Shown: positions 1 to 7,336 of the stretch, in pieces
Numbering within the stretch: position 1 is the first letter of the stretch
How the letters are laid out: each line of letters opens with the position of its first letter
DNA from: Burkholderiaceae bacterium
GTDB taxonomy: Bacteria; Pseudomonadota; Gammaproteobacteria; Burkholderiales; Burkholderiaceae_F
DNA: 22,328 nucleotides
Assembly: GCA_013696665.1 (NCBI GenBank)
Contig: JACCYC010000185.1
Location: 1 to 22,328, forward strand
Reading direction: 5' to 3'
Position numbers and translations under genes: made by a program
Notes under the pieces: generated by a model
What the model was told of the DNA's origin: nothing
What the model saw: the letters and a program-made list of their open reading frames with translations, nothing else
Databases searched by the model: none

Positions 1-1497
1 ACGATCGTAGGTCGGCGAATCGGGCCCGACCGCTTCCTTGATCTTTGCAAGCTCCTCCGGAATCAGCGTCCGCAGCAGCGGCGCGGTGATTTTGCGCCCG
101 TCGTCAAGAACACCTTTCGGCGAGCGAATCCATTGCCAGACCTGAGAACGGCTGATCTCCGCGGTGGCGGCGTCTTCCATCAGATCGTGAATCGGCACGC
201 AGCCGTTGCCCGCCAGCCATGAACCGAGGTAGTGAATTCCAACATTCACATTCATCCGCAGACCCGCTTCGGTAATAGGCGCTTCAGGCTGAAAATTCAA
301 CAAATCTGCAGCCTTGACGGCAACGTCATCCCGCTTCTTGTCGATCTGGTTGGACCGGTCTCCGAGAACTTTGACGAACTGCTCCATCTCGATCGGGACC
401 AATCCCGGGTGCGCGACCCAACCACCGTCATATCCATCGTCGGCATCACGCTGCTTGTCGTTGCGAACGCCTGCCATTGCCGCTTCGTTCTTGTCAGAAT
501 CGTTCTTAATCGGTATCAACGCGCTCATGCCTCCAATCGCAGGGGCGTTGCTCTTATGGCATGTCGCCAGCAACAGCAGCGCATAGGCGCGCATGAACGG
601 CGCGGTCATTGTCACTTTGGCGCGATCCGCCAACACGAAGTTCTTGTCGAGCTTGAACTTCTTGATGCACGAAAAAATGTAATCCCAGCGGCCTGCGTTC
701 AGCCCCGCAGAATGTTCTCGCAGCTCGTACAGGATCTCATCCATCTCAAACGCGGCGAGGATTGTCTCGATCAAGACGGTTGCCTTGATCGTGCCTTGCG
801 GAATTCCCAGCACCTGCTGCGTGGCAACGAAAATATCATTCCATAGGCGGGCCTCGAGGCGAGACTCCATCTTCGGCAGATAAAAGTAAGGACCACTGGC
901 GCGCGCCATCAACTCCTTGGCGTTATGAAACATGTAAACGGCGAAGTCGAAGATCCCCCCGGAAACCCTTTGGCCGTCGACCAGCACATGCTTCTCGTCC
1001 AGGTGCCAGCCGCGCGGCCGAACCACTAGGATCGCGACCTTTTCATTGAGCGCGTACGTCTTCCCGCCCTGCTGTAATGAAATGTCCCTTCGAATCGCTT
1101 GCATCAAATTGAGCTGCCCGGTGATCTGATTGCTCCAGTTGGGTGCGTTGCTGTCCTCAAAATCGGTCATGTAGGAGTCCGCGCCCGAGTTCAGCGCGTT
1201 GATGACCATCTTGCGCTCCACTGGCCCGGTAATTTCAACACGGCGCCGCAGCAGATCGGCTGGCAGCGGCGCGATCGTCCACTGGCTTTCTCGTATTTGC
1301 TTTGTCTGCTCGAGAAAATCGGGGCGCTCGCCGGCATCGAGCCGTTTGGCGCGCTCAACACGCTGTGCCAGAAGTTCCTGCCTGCGGGGTTCGAACGTGC
1401 GGTGCAGGGTCGCCACGAGGCCGAGCGCTTCGGGCGTCAGAATGCGCTCGAAACCCTGCATCGACGCGTTGAGTGAAACGCCGTTGGCGTCTGTCAT
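1..1497 (-). CDS. aceB: Malate synthase A, 3' end beyond window
   Basis: Second glyoxylate-shunt enzyme: condenses glyoxylate with acetyl-CoA to malate in the cytosol. I translated 499 residues from the ATG at 1497 without a stop to the window edge. Family members are about 530 residues, so only some 30 C-terminal residues are missing. The malate synthase signature is complete at residues 260-275 (REHSAGLNAGRWDYIF). The substrate-binding stretch GPVERKMVINALNSGA lies at 91-106, and the conserved late block MEDAATAEISR at 440-450 includes the aspartate expected as catalytic base. The start codon overlaps the stop of the upstream dehalogenase as ATGA. An AAGGAGA Shine-Dalgarno sits about 9 bases upstream, inside the dehalogenase coding sequence. 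It is the third gene of an aceA-dehalogenase-aceB operon and probably depends on the promoter upstream of aceA. Identification is very secure. Confidence 0.96.
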   Translation of the reverse strand, partial: MTDANGVSLNASMQGFERILTPEALGLVATLHRTFEPRRQELLAQRVERAKRLDAGERPDFLEQTKQIRESQWTIAPLPADLLRRRVEITGPVERKMVINALNSGADSYMTDFEDSNAPNWSNQITGQLNLMQAIRRDISLQQGGKTYALNEKVAILVVRPRGWHLDEKHVLVDGQRVSGGIFDFAVYMFHNAKELMARASGPYFYLPKMESRLEARLWNDIFVATQQVLGIPQGTIKATVLIETILAAFEMDEILYELREHSAGLNAGRWDYIFSCIKKFKLDKNFVLADRAKVTMTAPFMRAYALLLLATCHKSNAPAIGGMSALIPIKNDSDKNEAAMAGVRNDKQRDADDGYDGGWVAHPGLVPIEMEQFVKVLGDRSNQIDKKRDDVAVKAADLLNFQPEAPITEAGLRMNVNVGIHYLGSWLAGNGCVPIHDLMEDAATAEISRSQVWQWIRSPKGVLDDGRKITAPLLRTLIPEELAKIKEAVGPDSPTYDR

Positions 1498-2198
1498 GCT
1501 GGCAGCTCTCCTTGCTGATGAATATTCTGCAAAACGAATTCAGCGGCTTCCGAGAGACTCTCACCGACTCCGCTTGGCTTGACTCCAAGGTGTTCCAGCG
1601 GAGCGGCCGCCCGATTTACCCAAAAGCTGGTGTACCCATACCAGGCGGCGCCGCAGGCGTCCCAGCAGTTGCTGGAAACGAAAACGATCTGATGGGGCTG
1701 TACCTTCAGCGCGCGCGGCCCGAGCGCGTAAACCGAGGGAGCGGTCTTGAATGCACGCGCCTGCTCGGCTGAGAGAACGAGGTCGATGTATCGATGCAGC
1801 CCGGATGTGACGAGAACCGTCTCGAGCATTTCGGAGTCGCCATTTGAAAGCACGCCGAGGCGGGCACCCGAGTCGTGCAGGCGGGCCAATGCAGGCGCCA
1901 CGTCAACAAAGGGGGCCAGCCGCTTGTACTCGTCCAGCAGCCGGCCAACATCGCCTGGCGCAGCGTTGAGCTTCAGCGCCTCCAGAGAATATTCAAGCGC
2001 GTCGCGCGTGACCGAAGCAAAGCTTGCGTAGCGCCCGGCCATCGTGCGCAGCTGCGAATATTGAATCTGTTTTTCGCGCCACAGACGCGCAAGCTGCTCT
2101 CCGTTGCCTGCGAAAAGCTCTTCTGCCCGGCGCGTAACCGAGTAGACGTCGAGCAGCGTCCCAAAGACGTCGAATAAAACAGCGGCACCTTGATTCAT
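1494..2198 (-). CDS. (S)-2-haloacid dehalogenase, type II (HAD superfamily)
   Basis: Hydrolytic dehalogenase of the L-2-haloacid type: replaces the halogen of (S)-2-haloacids with hydroxyl and inverts configuration, through an aspartyl ester. The protein has 234 residues, the family's usual size. Every residue assigned to catalysis in the well-studied L-DEX enzymes is present at the same number: D10 (in FDVFGTLLD), R41, S118 (in SNGD), K151, Y157, S175, N177 and D180. That separates it from generic HAD phosphatases. It starts 24 bases after the aceA stop, with only a weak AGCGGC ribosome site, and its stop overlaps the aceB start. The setting suggests that chloroacetate would yield glycolate, which feeds glyoxylate and then malate synthase; this is inference. 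The natural substrate could instead be a metabolite or a damaged intermediate. Confidence 0.88.
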   Translation of the reverse strand: MNQGAAVLFDVFGTLLDVYSVTRRAEELFAGNGEQLARLWREKQIQYSQLRTMAGRYASFASVTRDALEYSLEALKLNAAPGDVGRLLDEYKRLAPFVDVAPALARLHDSGARLGVLSNGDSEMLETVLVTSGLHRYIDLVLSAEQARAFKTAPSVYALGPRALKVQPHQIVFVSSNCWDACGAAWYGYTSFWVNRAAAPLEHLGVKPSGVGESLSEAAEFVLQNIHQQGELPA

Positions 2199-2222
2199 GC
2201 CGCTAGTTTAAAAGCGTTTTCG

Positions 2223-3542
2223 CTACGCGGCCTGCTTGTCTTCCTTGTGGTCGAAAAACTGCTCGTCCTCGGTCGATCCGCGCAGCGCCGAAGTGGAAGA
2301 TTGCCGCTCGATTGTGGTCGTCACCGCGTCGAAGTAACCGGTTCCGACTTCGCGCTGGTGCTTTACCGCGGTAAATCCCTTGTCGGCGGCCGCGAACTCC
2401 GCCTCCTGCAGCTCGACGAAAGCACTCATCTGATTGCGCGCATAGCCGTGCGCAAGATGGAACATCGAGTAATTGAGCGAGTGAAAGCCGGCCAGCGTAA
2501 TGAACTGAAACTTGTAACCCATTGCGCCAAGCTCCCGCTGGAAGCGCGCGATCGTCGAGTCATCAAGATTCTTTTTCCAGTTGAACGACGGCGAACAGTT
2601 GTAAGCCAACATTTTCCCCGGGAACCGCTTGTGAACCGCTTCTGCAAACGACTTTGCGTAAGACAAATCCGGCTTGCCGGTCTCACACCACACCAGGTCA
2701 GCGTAGGGAGCGTAGGCAAGCGCTCTGGACACGGCTTGCGGCAGGCCCGGCGTAGTACGAAAGAAACCTTCGATGGTGCGCTCGCCAGTCAGGTGCGGTA
2801 CATCGTTTTCGTCAACATCTGATGTCACCAGATCGGCGGCTTCTGCATCGGTACGCGCAATCAGTAGTGTGGGCACGCCGCATACGTCGGCGGCCAGCCT
2901 TGCAGCAACCAGTTTCGCCACGGCTTCGCGCGTCGGCACCAGAACCTTGCCGCCCATGTGACCGCATTTTTTAACCGACGCCAATTGGTCCTCGAAGTGC
3001 ACGCCCGCCGCGCCCGCCTCGATCATTGATTTCATCAACTCAAATGCATTGAGCACGCCACCAAAGCCTGCTTCGGCATCTGCGACGATCGGCGCGAAGT
3101 AATCCACGTAGCCCGGATCGCCCGGATTTTTGCCCTCCATCCACTGGATCTGGTCCGCGCGACTGAACGTGTTGTTGATACGCCGCACGACGGCCGGCAC
3201 AGAGTTGGCGGGATACAACGATTGATCGGGATACATCTCACCAGCGAGATTCGCATCACCGGCAACTTGCCAACCCGACAGGTAAATTGCCTTGAGCCCC
3301 GCCTTGACCTGCTGCATCGCCTGATTACCCGTAAGCGCGCCCAGCGAGTTGACGAACGGCTCGGCATTCAGCAGTCGCCAGAGCTTTTCGGCACCGCGTT
3401 TGGCAAGTGTGTGTTCCAACTGCACCGAGCCACGCAGGCGTACGACGTCTTCGGGACCGTATCCGCGCTTGATTCCTTTCCAGCGCGCACTTTCGTTCCA
3501 ATCCTTTTGAATACGTTGCGCATCGAGCTCGCGAGCCGTCAT
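2223..3542 (-). CDS. aceA: Isocitrate lyase
   Basis: First enzyme of the glyoxylate shunt: cleaves isocitrate to succinate and glyoxylate, allowing growth on acetate, fatty acids and other C2 sources. The protein has 439 residues, close to the E. coli enzyme. The signature KKCGHMGGK lies at residues 191-199, with the catalytic cysteine at 193. The N-terminal active-site region containing SGWQVAGDANLAGEMYPDQS (89-108) is also standard. The ATG at 3542 is supported by a strong GGAGGG Shine-Dalgarno about 6 bases upstream. It is the first gene of the operon with the haloacid dehalogenase and malate synthase genes. The leader upstream carries several inverted repeats, which points to regulated transcription. 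Confidence 0.97.
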   Translation of the reverse strand: MTARELDAQRIQKDWNESARWKGIKRGYGPEDVVRLRGSVQLEHTLAKRGAEKLWRLLNAEPFVNSLGALTGNQAMQQVKAGLKAIYLSGWQVAGDANLAGEMYPDQSLYPANSVPAVVRRINNTFSRADQIQWMEGKNPGDPGYVDYFAPIVADAEAGFGGVLNAFELMKSMIEAGAAGVHFEDQLASVKKCGHMGGKVLVPTREAVAKLVAARLAADVCGVPTLLIARTDAEAADLVTSDVDENDVPHLTGERTIEGFFRTTPGLPQAVSRALAYAPYADLVWCETGKPDLSYAKSFAEAVHKRFPGKMLAYNCSPSFNWKKNLDDSTIARFQRELGAMGYKFQFITLAGFHSLNYSMFHLAHGYARNQMSAFVELQEAEFAAADKGFTAVKHQREVGTGYFDAVTTTIERQSSTSALRGSTEDEQFFDHKEDKQAA

Positions 3543-3947
3543 TTCTTACCCTCCAATGAAAGCCCGCTGTCCACGGGCGCATCTACGGAAACCAGCCGGT
3601 AGCGTACGAGCGTCCTTGCGTTGCAGCAACTAAAGGGACTTCTATAAGAATTAATTTATTTCCAATGTTGCCAACAGGTTATCGATGAAAGTTCGCATTG
3701 CGGAATGCTGCGTGACGATTTGAACTTTCACTTGGTGCCGCGCACCAACGTGTATTCCGCATTACGAAATATGTAGCGAAAATCTGAAACATCTGAATAC
3801 GTGCATCTGTCGCACTGACACACCAGAACAAATTGGATGCAGGTGTCCGCTCATTTCGGGCAAATCCCGATGACCCTGATCTGCCACATTTGCGTTATTC
3901 GAAATCAGCGCAGGCAATGGGCTTGCGCAGAACCTAGCGCGAGCACC
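3543..3947. other. Divergent intergenic region between aceA and a small membrane-protein gene
   Basis: About 405 bases with no convincing gene. Bases 3636-3662 are much richer in A and T than the surroundings, as expected for the aceA promoter area, but I could not place a good -35/-10 pair with proper spacing. Bases 3686-3768 hold a cluster of inverted repeats, listed separately. The stretch 3837-3947 is open in frame with the downstream small protein, but its translation looks unlike a protein N-terminus. I therefore treat it as leader. Confidence 0.6.
3686..3768. promoter_or_regulatory. Cluster of inverted repeats, probable operators of aceA
   Basis: Three dyads are nested here. TTCGCATTGCGGAAT (3692-3706) recurs in inverted orientation as ATTCCGCATTACGAA (3754-3768), with 13 of 15 bases matching; each copy is itself nearly palindromic. 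TTGGTGC-CGC-GCACCAA (3732-3748) is a perfect palindrome with 7-base arms. TGAAAGTTC (3686-3694) pairs with GAACTTTCA (3722-3730), a perfect 9-base inverted repeat. The TTC-CGC/GCG-GAA form resembles operators of IclR-family regulators, a family known to control aceBAK in enteric bacteria. That assignment is a guess from the motif; no regulator gene lies in the window. The cluster is 144-226 bases upstream of the aceA start. Confidence 0.55.
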
Positions 3948-4226
3948 ATGAACGTCCTTGGAATTCAACTCAACTCCCCTTCCCTGATGGGCCTGCTGCG
4001 GATGCTCGGCTTCACGCTGACAGCGATTGCTATTGTCGAGGTGGCTGATGCGCTGGCTTCGAATGTGTGGGCCAGCGAAGGGTCGCTGTCGTTTATCGTC
4101 GGCGGCTTCTCGGGATTTCTGCTCAACGAGTCCGGCGGGGACTTTTCGAAGCACGGCTGGCGTGCCTTCGCGTTGCTAATGGCAATCGCGATTTTCGTAT
4201 TCGCTGCGTTTAGCCTGATTTTCTAG
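3948..4226 (+). CDS. Small membrane protein of unknown function
   Basis: I do not recognise this 92-residue protein. From the ATG at 3948 it is strongly hydrophobic. Segments at about 14-37 and 70-92 are clear membrane helices, and one at about 46-62 is weaker, with a short polar linker (NESGGDFSKHG) before the last helix. The frame is open from an ATG at 3837, but the extra 37 residues are mixed and cysteine-rich with no membrane character, so 3948 is preferred. The ribosome site is poor for either start. It diverges from aceA, and its stop lies 10 bases from the stop of the convergent MFS gene. The hydrophobic pattern runs to the stop, which argues for a real gene. Confidence 0.55.
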   Translation: MNVLGIQLNSPSLMGLLRMLGFTLTAIAIVEVADALASNVWASEGSLSFIVGGFSGFLLNESGGDFSKHGWRAFALLMAIAIFVFAAFSLIF

Positions 4227-4236
4227 TCGGCTCTCG

Positions 4237-5505
4237 TCACGCCGCAACCGAGCGGTTACGCGCGACCGTACCGACCCGCATCGCCGTCAACAGGGCGGCA
4301 ATCTGAAGCATCGCAACGGCCACGAGCGCCGTCTGAAACCGGCCTGCGTCAAGGACCGGGCCAAACACCAGCGGCGACATTGCAAGTCCAATGTCAAGAC
4401 CCGAGTAGACGAATCCGTAGATTCGGCCAAACGATGTCTTACCAAACTGACTGGTGGCGGCGCGACGCACCAACAGGTCGCGGTTTGGGCCTGAAGCCCC
4501 GACGCCAAAACCCATTAAAGCCATCAGCGGAAACACCAAAGTCGCAGTAGGCGCCCCCGACGCAAGCATCAAAGCCATCACCGCACTGAACCCCAAAGCA
4601 ACGGCGATTAACCGATCGTTGCGATCGTTGCGCGACGCCAGAAAGCCGCCGGTTATCGTCCCGGCAGCGCTCCCCAGCAAGTACGCCGTCAAACTTCCTG
4701 TAGCCGCCACCAACGACATCGAATAAACATTGCCCAATATCGCGGGGGCGTAGTTCTGCAGGATCCCGAACGCGGCGGTACTGAAAAAGAAAAAGGCAAA
4801 GCAAAGCCACACGGGTAACGAGCGCAGGAAGATCAGCTGCTTCGATCCGCGCCCAGCGCCATCGGCCTCGGCGACATCTGTGTGACTGGGAACAACCAAC
4901 TCAGCCGCCGCGTTCGCCAGCACCGAGCGCCGCAATAGCAGGACTAGCAAGACAGTCGCTCCGACGCCCGCTGCAGCGAATCCCGCCATCTTCCATCCGG
5001 CAACGGTGGCAATGCCGGCCATGAATACGGGGGCCGATGCCCAACCAAGATTTCCCGAAAGCCCGTGCACCGAAAACGCATGGCCAAGCCGCGGCTGTGC
5101 AACGCGGCGATTCAGCAATGTGAAGTCGGCCGGATGGAAGATGCTGTTGCCCAATCCCGCCACCGCAGCGGTTACCAGTAGCATCGCATAGCTGTTCGAC
5201 AGTCCGAGAATCACGCCAGACAACGACAACAGACCCATACCGAAGTAAAGCGCCGGTCGCGACCCGACGCGGTCGACGACAAATCCTGCCAGCGCCTGAC
5301 CGACGCCGCTGATCACGAAAAATGTCGTCATCAGCAACCCGGCTTCGGTGTAGGACAGATCAAAATCTTTCATCAGCCACGGGAACAACGGCGGCAACAT
5401 CAGATGAAAGAAATGCGAGGTACCGTGCGCCAAGCCAATCAAGCCGATCACTTCGGCATCATGTCGCAACGACGAGTCAACTGAAGACGGAGACGATGAA
5501 TTCAT
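4237..5505 (-). CDS. MFS transporter, fosmidomycin-resistance-like
   Basis: Inner-membrane secondary transporter of the major facilitator superfamily: 422 residues with about 12 hydrophobic segments. The signature between helices 2 and 3 is at about 74-85 (GFVVDRVGSRPA). The early GLIGLAHGTSHFFHLMLPPL stretch and the HPAD motif at 124-127 resemble the Fsr-type branch, named for fosmidomycin export. The real substrate cannot be told from sequence. The ATG at 5505 lies inside the first codons of the divergent nucleotidase gene, and a good promoter candidate (5538-5565) lies upstream on the same strand. A TTG at 5469 is an alternative start without a ribosome site. It converges on the small membrane-protein gene. 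Confidence 0.85.
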   Translation of the reverse strand: MNSSSPSSVDSSLRHDAEVIGLIGLAHGTSHFFHLMLPPLFPWLMKDFDLSYTEAGLLMTTFFVISGVGQALAGFVVDRVGSRPALYFGMGLLSLSGVILGLSNSYAMLLVTAAVAGLGNSIFHPADFTLLNRRVAQPRLGHAFSVHGLSGNLGWASAPVFMAGIATVAGWKMAGFAAAGVGATVLLVLLLRRSVLANAAAELVVPSHTDVAEADGAGRGSKQLIFLRSLPVWLCFAFFFFSTAAFGILQNYAPAILGNVYSMSLVAATGSLTAYLLGSAAGTITGGFLASRNDRNDRLIAVALGFSAVMALMLASGAPTATLVFPLMALMGFGVGASGPNRDLLVRRAATSQFGKTSFGRIYGFVYSGLDIGLAMSPLVFGPVLDAGRFQTALVAVAMLQIAALLTAMRVGTVARNRSVAA

Positions 5506-7277
5506 TTCGCAAGCACACGCCGGATTGCAGCCAGACGAATGTAGCAGTTAGACAGCGTTTGTTAAGCGTCGCAGTGTGTGTTGCAGCTTTCGTGCTCACG
5601 TGCGCTGCGACTGCGGTATCAGCGCAGAACGTTGCGGTGCGAATCATCGCAATCAATGACTTTCACGGTCACCTTGAAGCCGCTGACAACACCATTGCAG
5701 TCCCCAATCCCTCCAATCAGGGCGGGACGCTACCGCTCAGAAGCGGTGGCGCCGCTTTTCTCGCGGCGCGAATCGCGCAGCTGAAAGCGGAGAACCCGCG
5801 CAACGTCGTCGTTTCGGCAGGCGACCTGATTGGCGCGTCACCGCTGACGTCCGCCTTGTTTCACGATGAGCCGACGATCGAAGTGATGAATGCAATCGGG
5901 CTCGAATTCAGCGCGCTGGGCAATCACGAGTTCGACCATGGGGTCAGGCATCTGCTGCGGCTGGCCAACGGCGGTTGCGAACCGCAACCCACGGGTAACC
6001 GTCAGAGCTGCGCAGCGGCAGATCGAAAGTTTTCCGGCGCGCGCTTTCCGTTCGCTGCGGCCAACGTGGTTCACCGTGAGCGTGACGAGCCGCTGGTGGC
6101 GCCAACTTGGATCAAGACCTTTGACGGCGTGCGCATTGGATTCATCGGTGCCGTGACGCGGTCGACACCGGGCACCGTGGTGCCAGCCGGAATCAGGGAC
6201 CTTCGCTTTGTCAGCGAGGCCAAGGCGTTGAACGAGTATGCAACGCAGCTGCAGGCTCAGGGTGTGCAGGCAATCGTCGCGGTGGTGCACGAGGGTGGCG
6301 AAAGCGAGGGCGGCTATGACGGCTGCCGTAATCCACGCGGAGCAATTTTCGACATCGTGCGCGACCTCGGTCCCGCGATCGACGTCGTGCTATCGGCGCA
6401 CACGCATCGCGGCTACAACTGTGACATCGACGGCCGAGTCGTGATTCAGGGCGCGTCGTACGGGCGATTGGTATCGGTCGTCGACATCGAGATCGACCGC
6501 ACCAGCGGCGACGTCGTGCGCGAGCGCACACGTGCACGCAATGTGCCGGTTCCGAACGGAACGGGCACCGACCAGCGGCTGCGCACCCTGCATCCGCCGC
6601 TTTTGCCCGATCCCACTGTTGCTGCAATCGTTGAGCATTACCGCAAGCTTGCTGCGCCGCTCGCTCAGCAGCCGGTCGGGCGCATCGTGTCCGAATTCGA
6701 TCGGCGCGTAGCCGCGGGCGGCGACTCGGCTCTCGGTCGATTGATAGCCGATGCTCATCTTTCAGTTACGCAAACCACCGGCGCTCAAGTCGCTTTCACC
6801 AATCCAGGAGGTCTGCGTGCCGACTTGCGCGCAACCGGCGGCGACGGTGTCGTGACCTACGCCGATGCTTTCAAGTCGCAACCGTTCGGCAACACCCTGG
6901 TTACCGTCACGCTGACTGGTGCCCAACTCAAGCAGTTGCTCGAGCAGCAGTGGAGCGCGACACGAGGCGAGCGTGCGCGCATGCTGCAACCGTCGCACGG
7001 CTTTTCTTACACATGGCGCGCGGGTAGTGCGCCCGGGAACCGCGTGATCGCCACTTCGATGCAGCTCGACGGGCGCACGATCGGACCGGATCAGCGCTAC
7101 CGAGTCACCGTCAACAACTTCCTGGCCGACGGCGGCGATGGCTTTCGCGTGCTGCGCGAGGGCAATGATCGTGTGGGTGGCCCGATCGACATCGATGCGC
7201 TGACCGCACACCTGAAAACGTCACTCGCCTCGCAGCCGCTGCAACCCGACACGACCGCGCGCATCGTGCGCCGCTGA
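5496..7277 (+). CDS. Exported 5'-nucleotidase / 2',3'-cyclic phosphodiesterase family protein
   Basis: Secreted metallophosphoesterase that hydrolyses nucleotides, probably in the periplasm to salvage nucleosides and phosphate. It has 593 residues from the ATG at 5496, which has GGAGA close upstream. A signal peptide spans residues 1-43 (RQRLL, a hydrophobic core, then AVSA before QN). Metal ligands follow in the usual order: DFH at 55-57, GD at 109-110, GNHE at 142-145, H265, and AHTH at 301-304 (GHTH in many relatives). The C-terminal nucleotide-binding domain shows NPGGLRADL at 436-444, QPFGNTL at 462-468 and NNFLADGGDGF at 540-550. The frame is open from an ATG at 5322, but that would bury the signal peptide. 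The first 10 bases overlap the divergent MFS gene. The exact substrate is not determined. Confidence 0.9.
   Translation: MNSFRKHTPDCSQTNVAVRQRLLSVAVCVAAFVLTCAATAVSAQNVAVRIIAINDFHGHLEAADNTIAVPNPSNQGGTLPLRSGGAAFLAARIAQLKAENPRNVVVSAGDLIGASPLTSALFHDEPTIEVMNAIGLEFSALGNHEFDHGVRHLLRLANGGCEPQPTGNRQSCAAADRKFSGARFPFAAANVVHRERDEPLVAPTWIKTFDGVRIGFIGAVTRSTPGTVVPAGIRDLRFVSEAKALNEYATQLQAQGVQAIVAVVHEGGESEGGYDGCRNPRGAIFDIVRDLGPAIDVVLSAHTHRGYNCDIDGRVVIQGASYGRLVSVVDIEIDRTSGDVVRERTRARNVPVPNGTGTDQRLRTLHPPLLPDPTVAAIVEHYRKLAAPLAQQPVGRIVSEFDRRVAAGGDSALGRLIADAHLSVTQTTGAQVAFTNPGGLRADLRATGGDGVVTYADAFKSQPFGNTLVTVTLTGAQLKQLLEQQWSATRGERARMLQPSHGFSYTWRAGSAPGNRVIATSMQLDGRTIGPDQRYRVTVNNFLADGGDGFRVLREGNDRVGGPIDIDALTAHLKTSLASQPLQPDTTARIVRR
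5538..5565 (-). promoter_or_regulatory. Candidate sigma-70 promoter for the MFS transporter
   Basis: On the minus strand: TTAACA (-35, one mismatch to consensus), a 16-base spacer, then TACATT (-10) preceded by TGC, an extended -10. The predicted transcript start near 5531 leaves a leader of about 25 bases before the ATG at 5505. The promoter lies entirely within the signal-peptide codons of the divergent nucleotidase gene. Confidence 0.45.
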
Positions 7278-7300
7278 GCCCGCAAGTAGCCTCGCGCCGG

Positions 7301-7309
7301 TGCGATAAT
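7301..7309 (+). promoter_or_regulatory. Extended -10 promoter element upstream of the DUF2863-like gene
   Basis: TGCGATAAT: a TGn extension with GATAAT, one mismatch from TATAAT. No clear -35 is seen 16-18 bases upstream, as is common with extended -10 promoters. It lies within a larger 7-base inverted repeat, GAGCCCG (7276-7282) with CGGGCTC (7311-7317), that starts at the nucleotidase stop. Confidence 0.45.
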
Positions 7310-7336
7310 CCGGGCTCTGCTTGGCAAGGTTGAACC

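Noticed and set aside
232..846. 204-residue plus-strand frame
   Set aside because: Antisense to the malate synthase gene, which translates cleanly across this segment.
3837..3947. Upstream in-frame ATG for the small membrane protein
   Set aside because: The added residues lack the membrane-protein character of the rest, and there is no ribosome site. The ATG at 3948 is a better guess, though not proven.
5322..5495. N-terminal extension of the nucleotidase by 58 codons
   Set aside because: Antisense to the MFS gene, and would put a long polar Ser/Arg stretch before the signal peptide. The ATG at 5496 has its own ribosome site.
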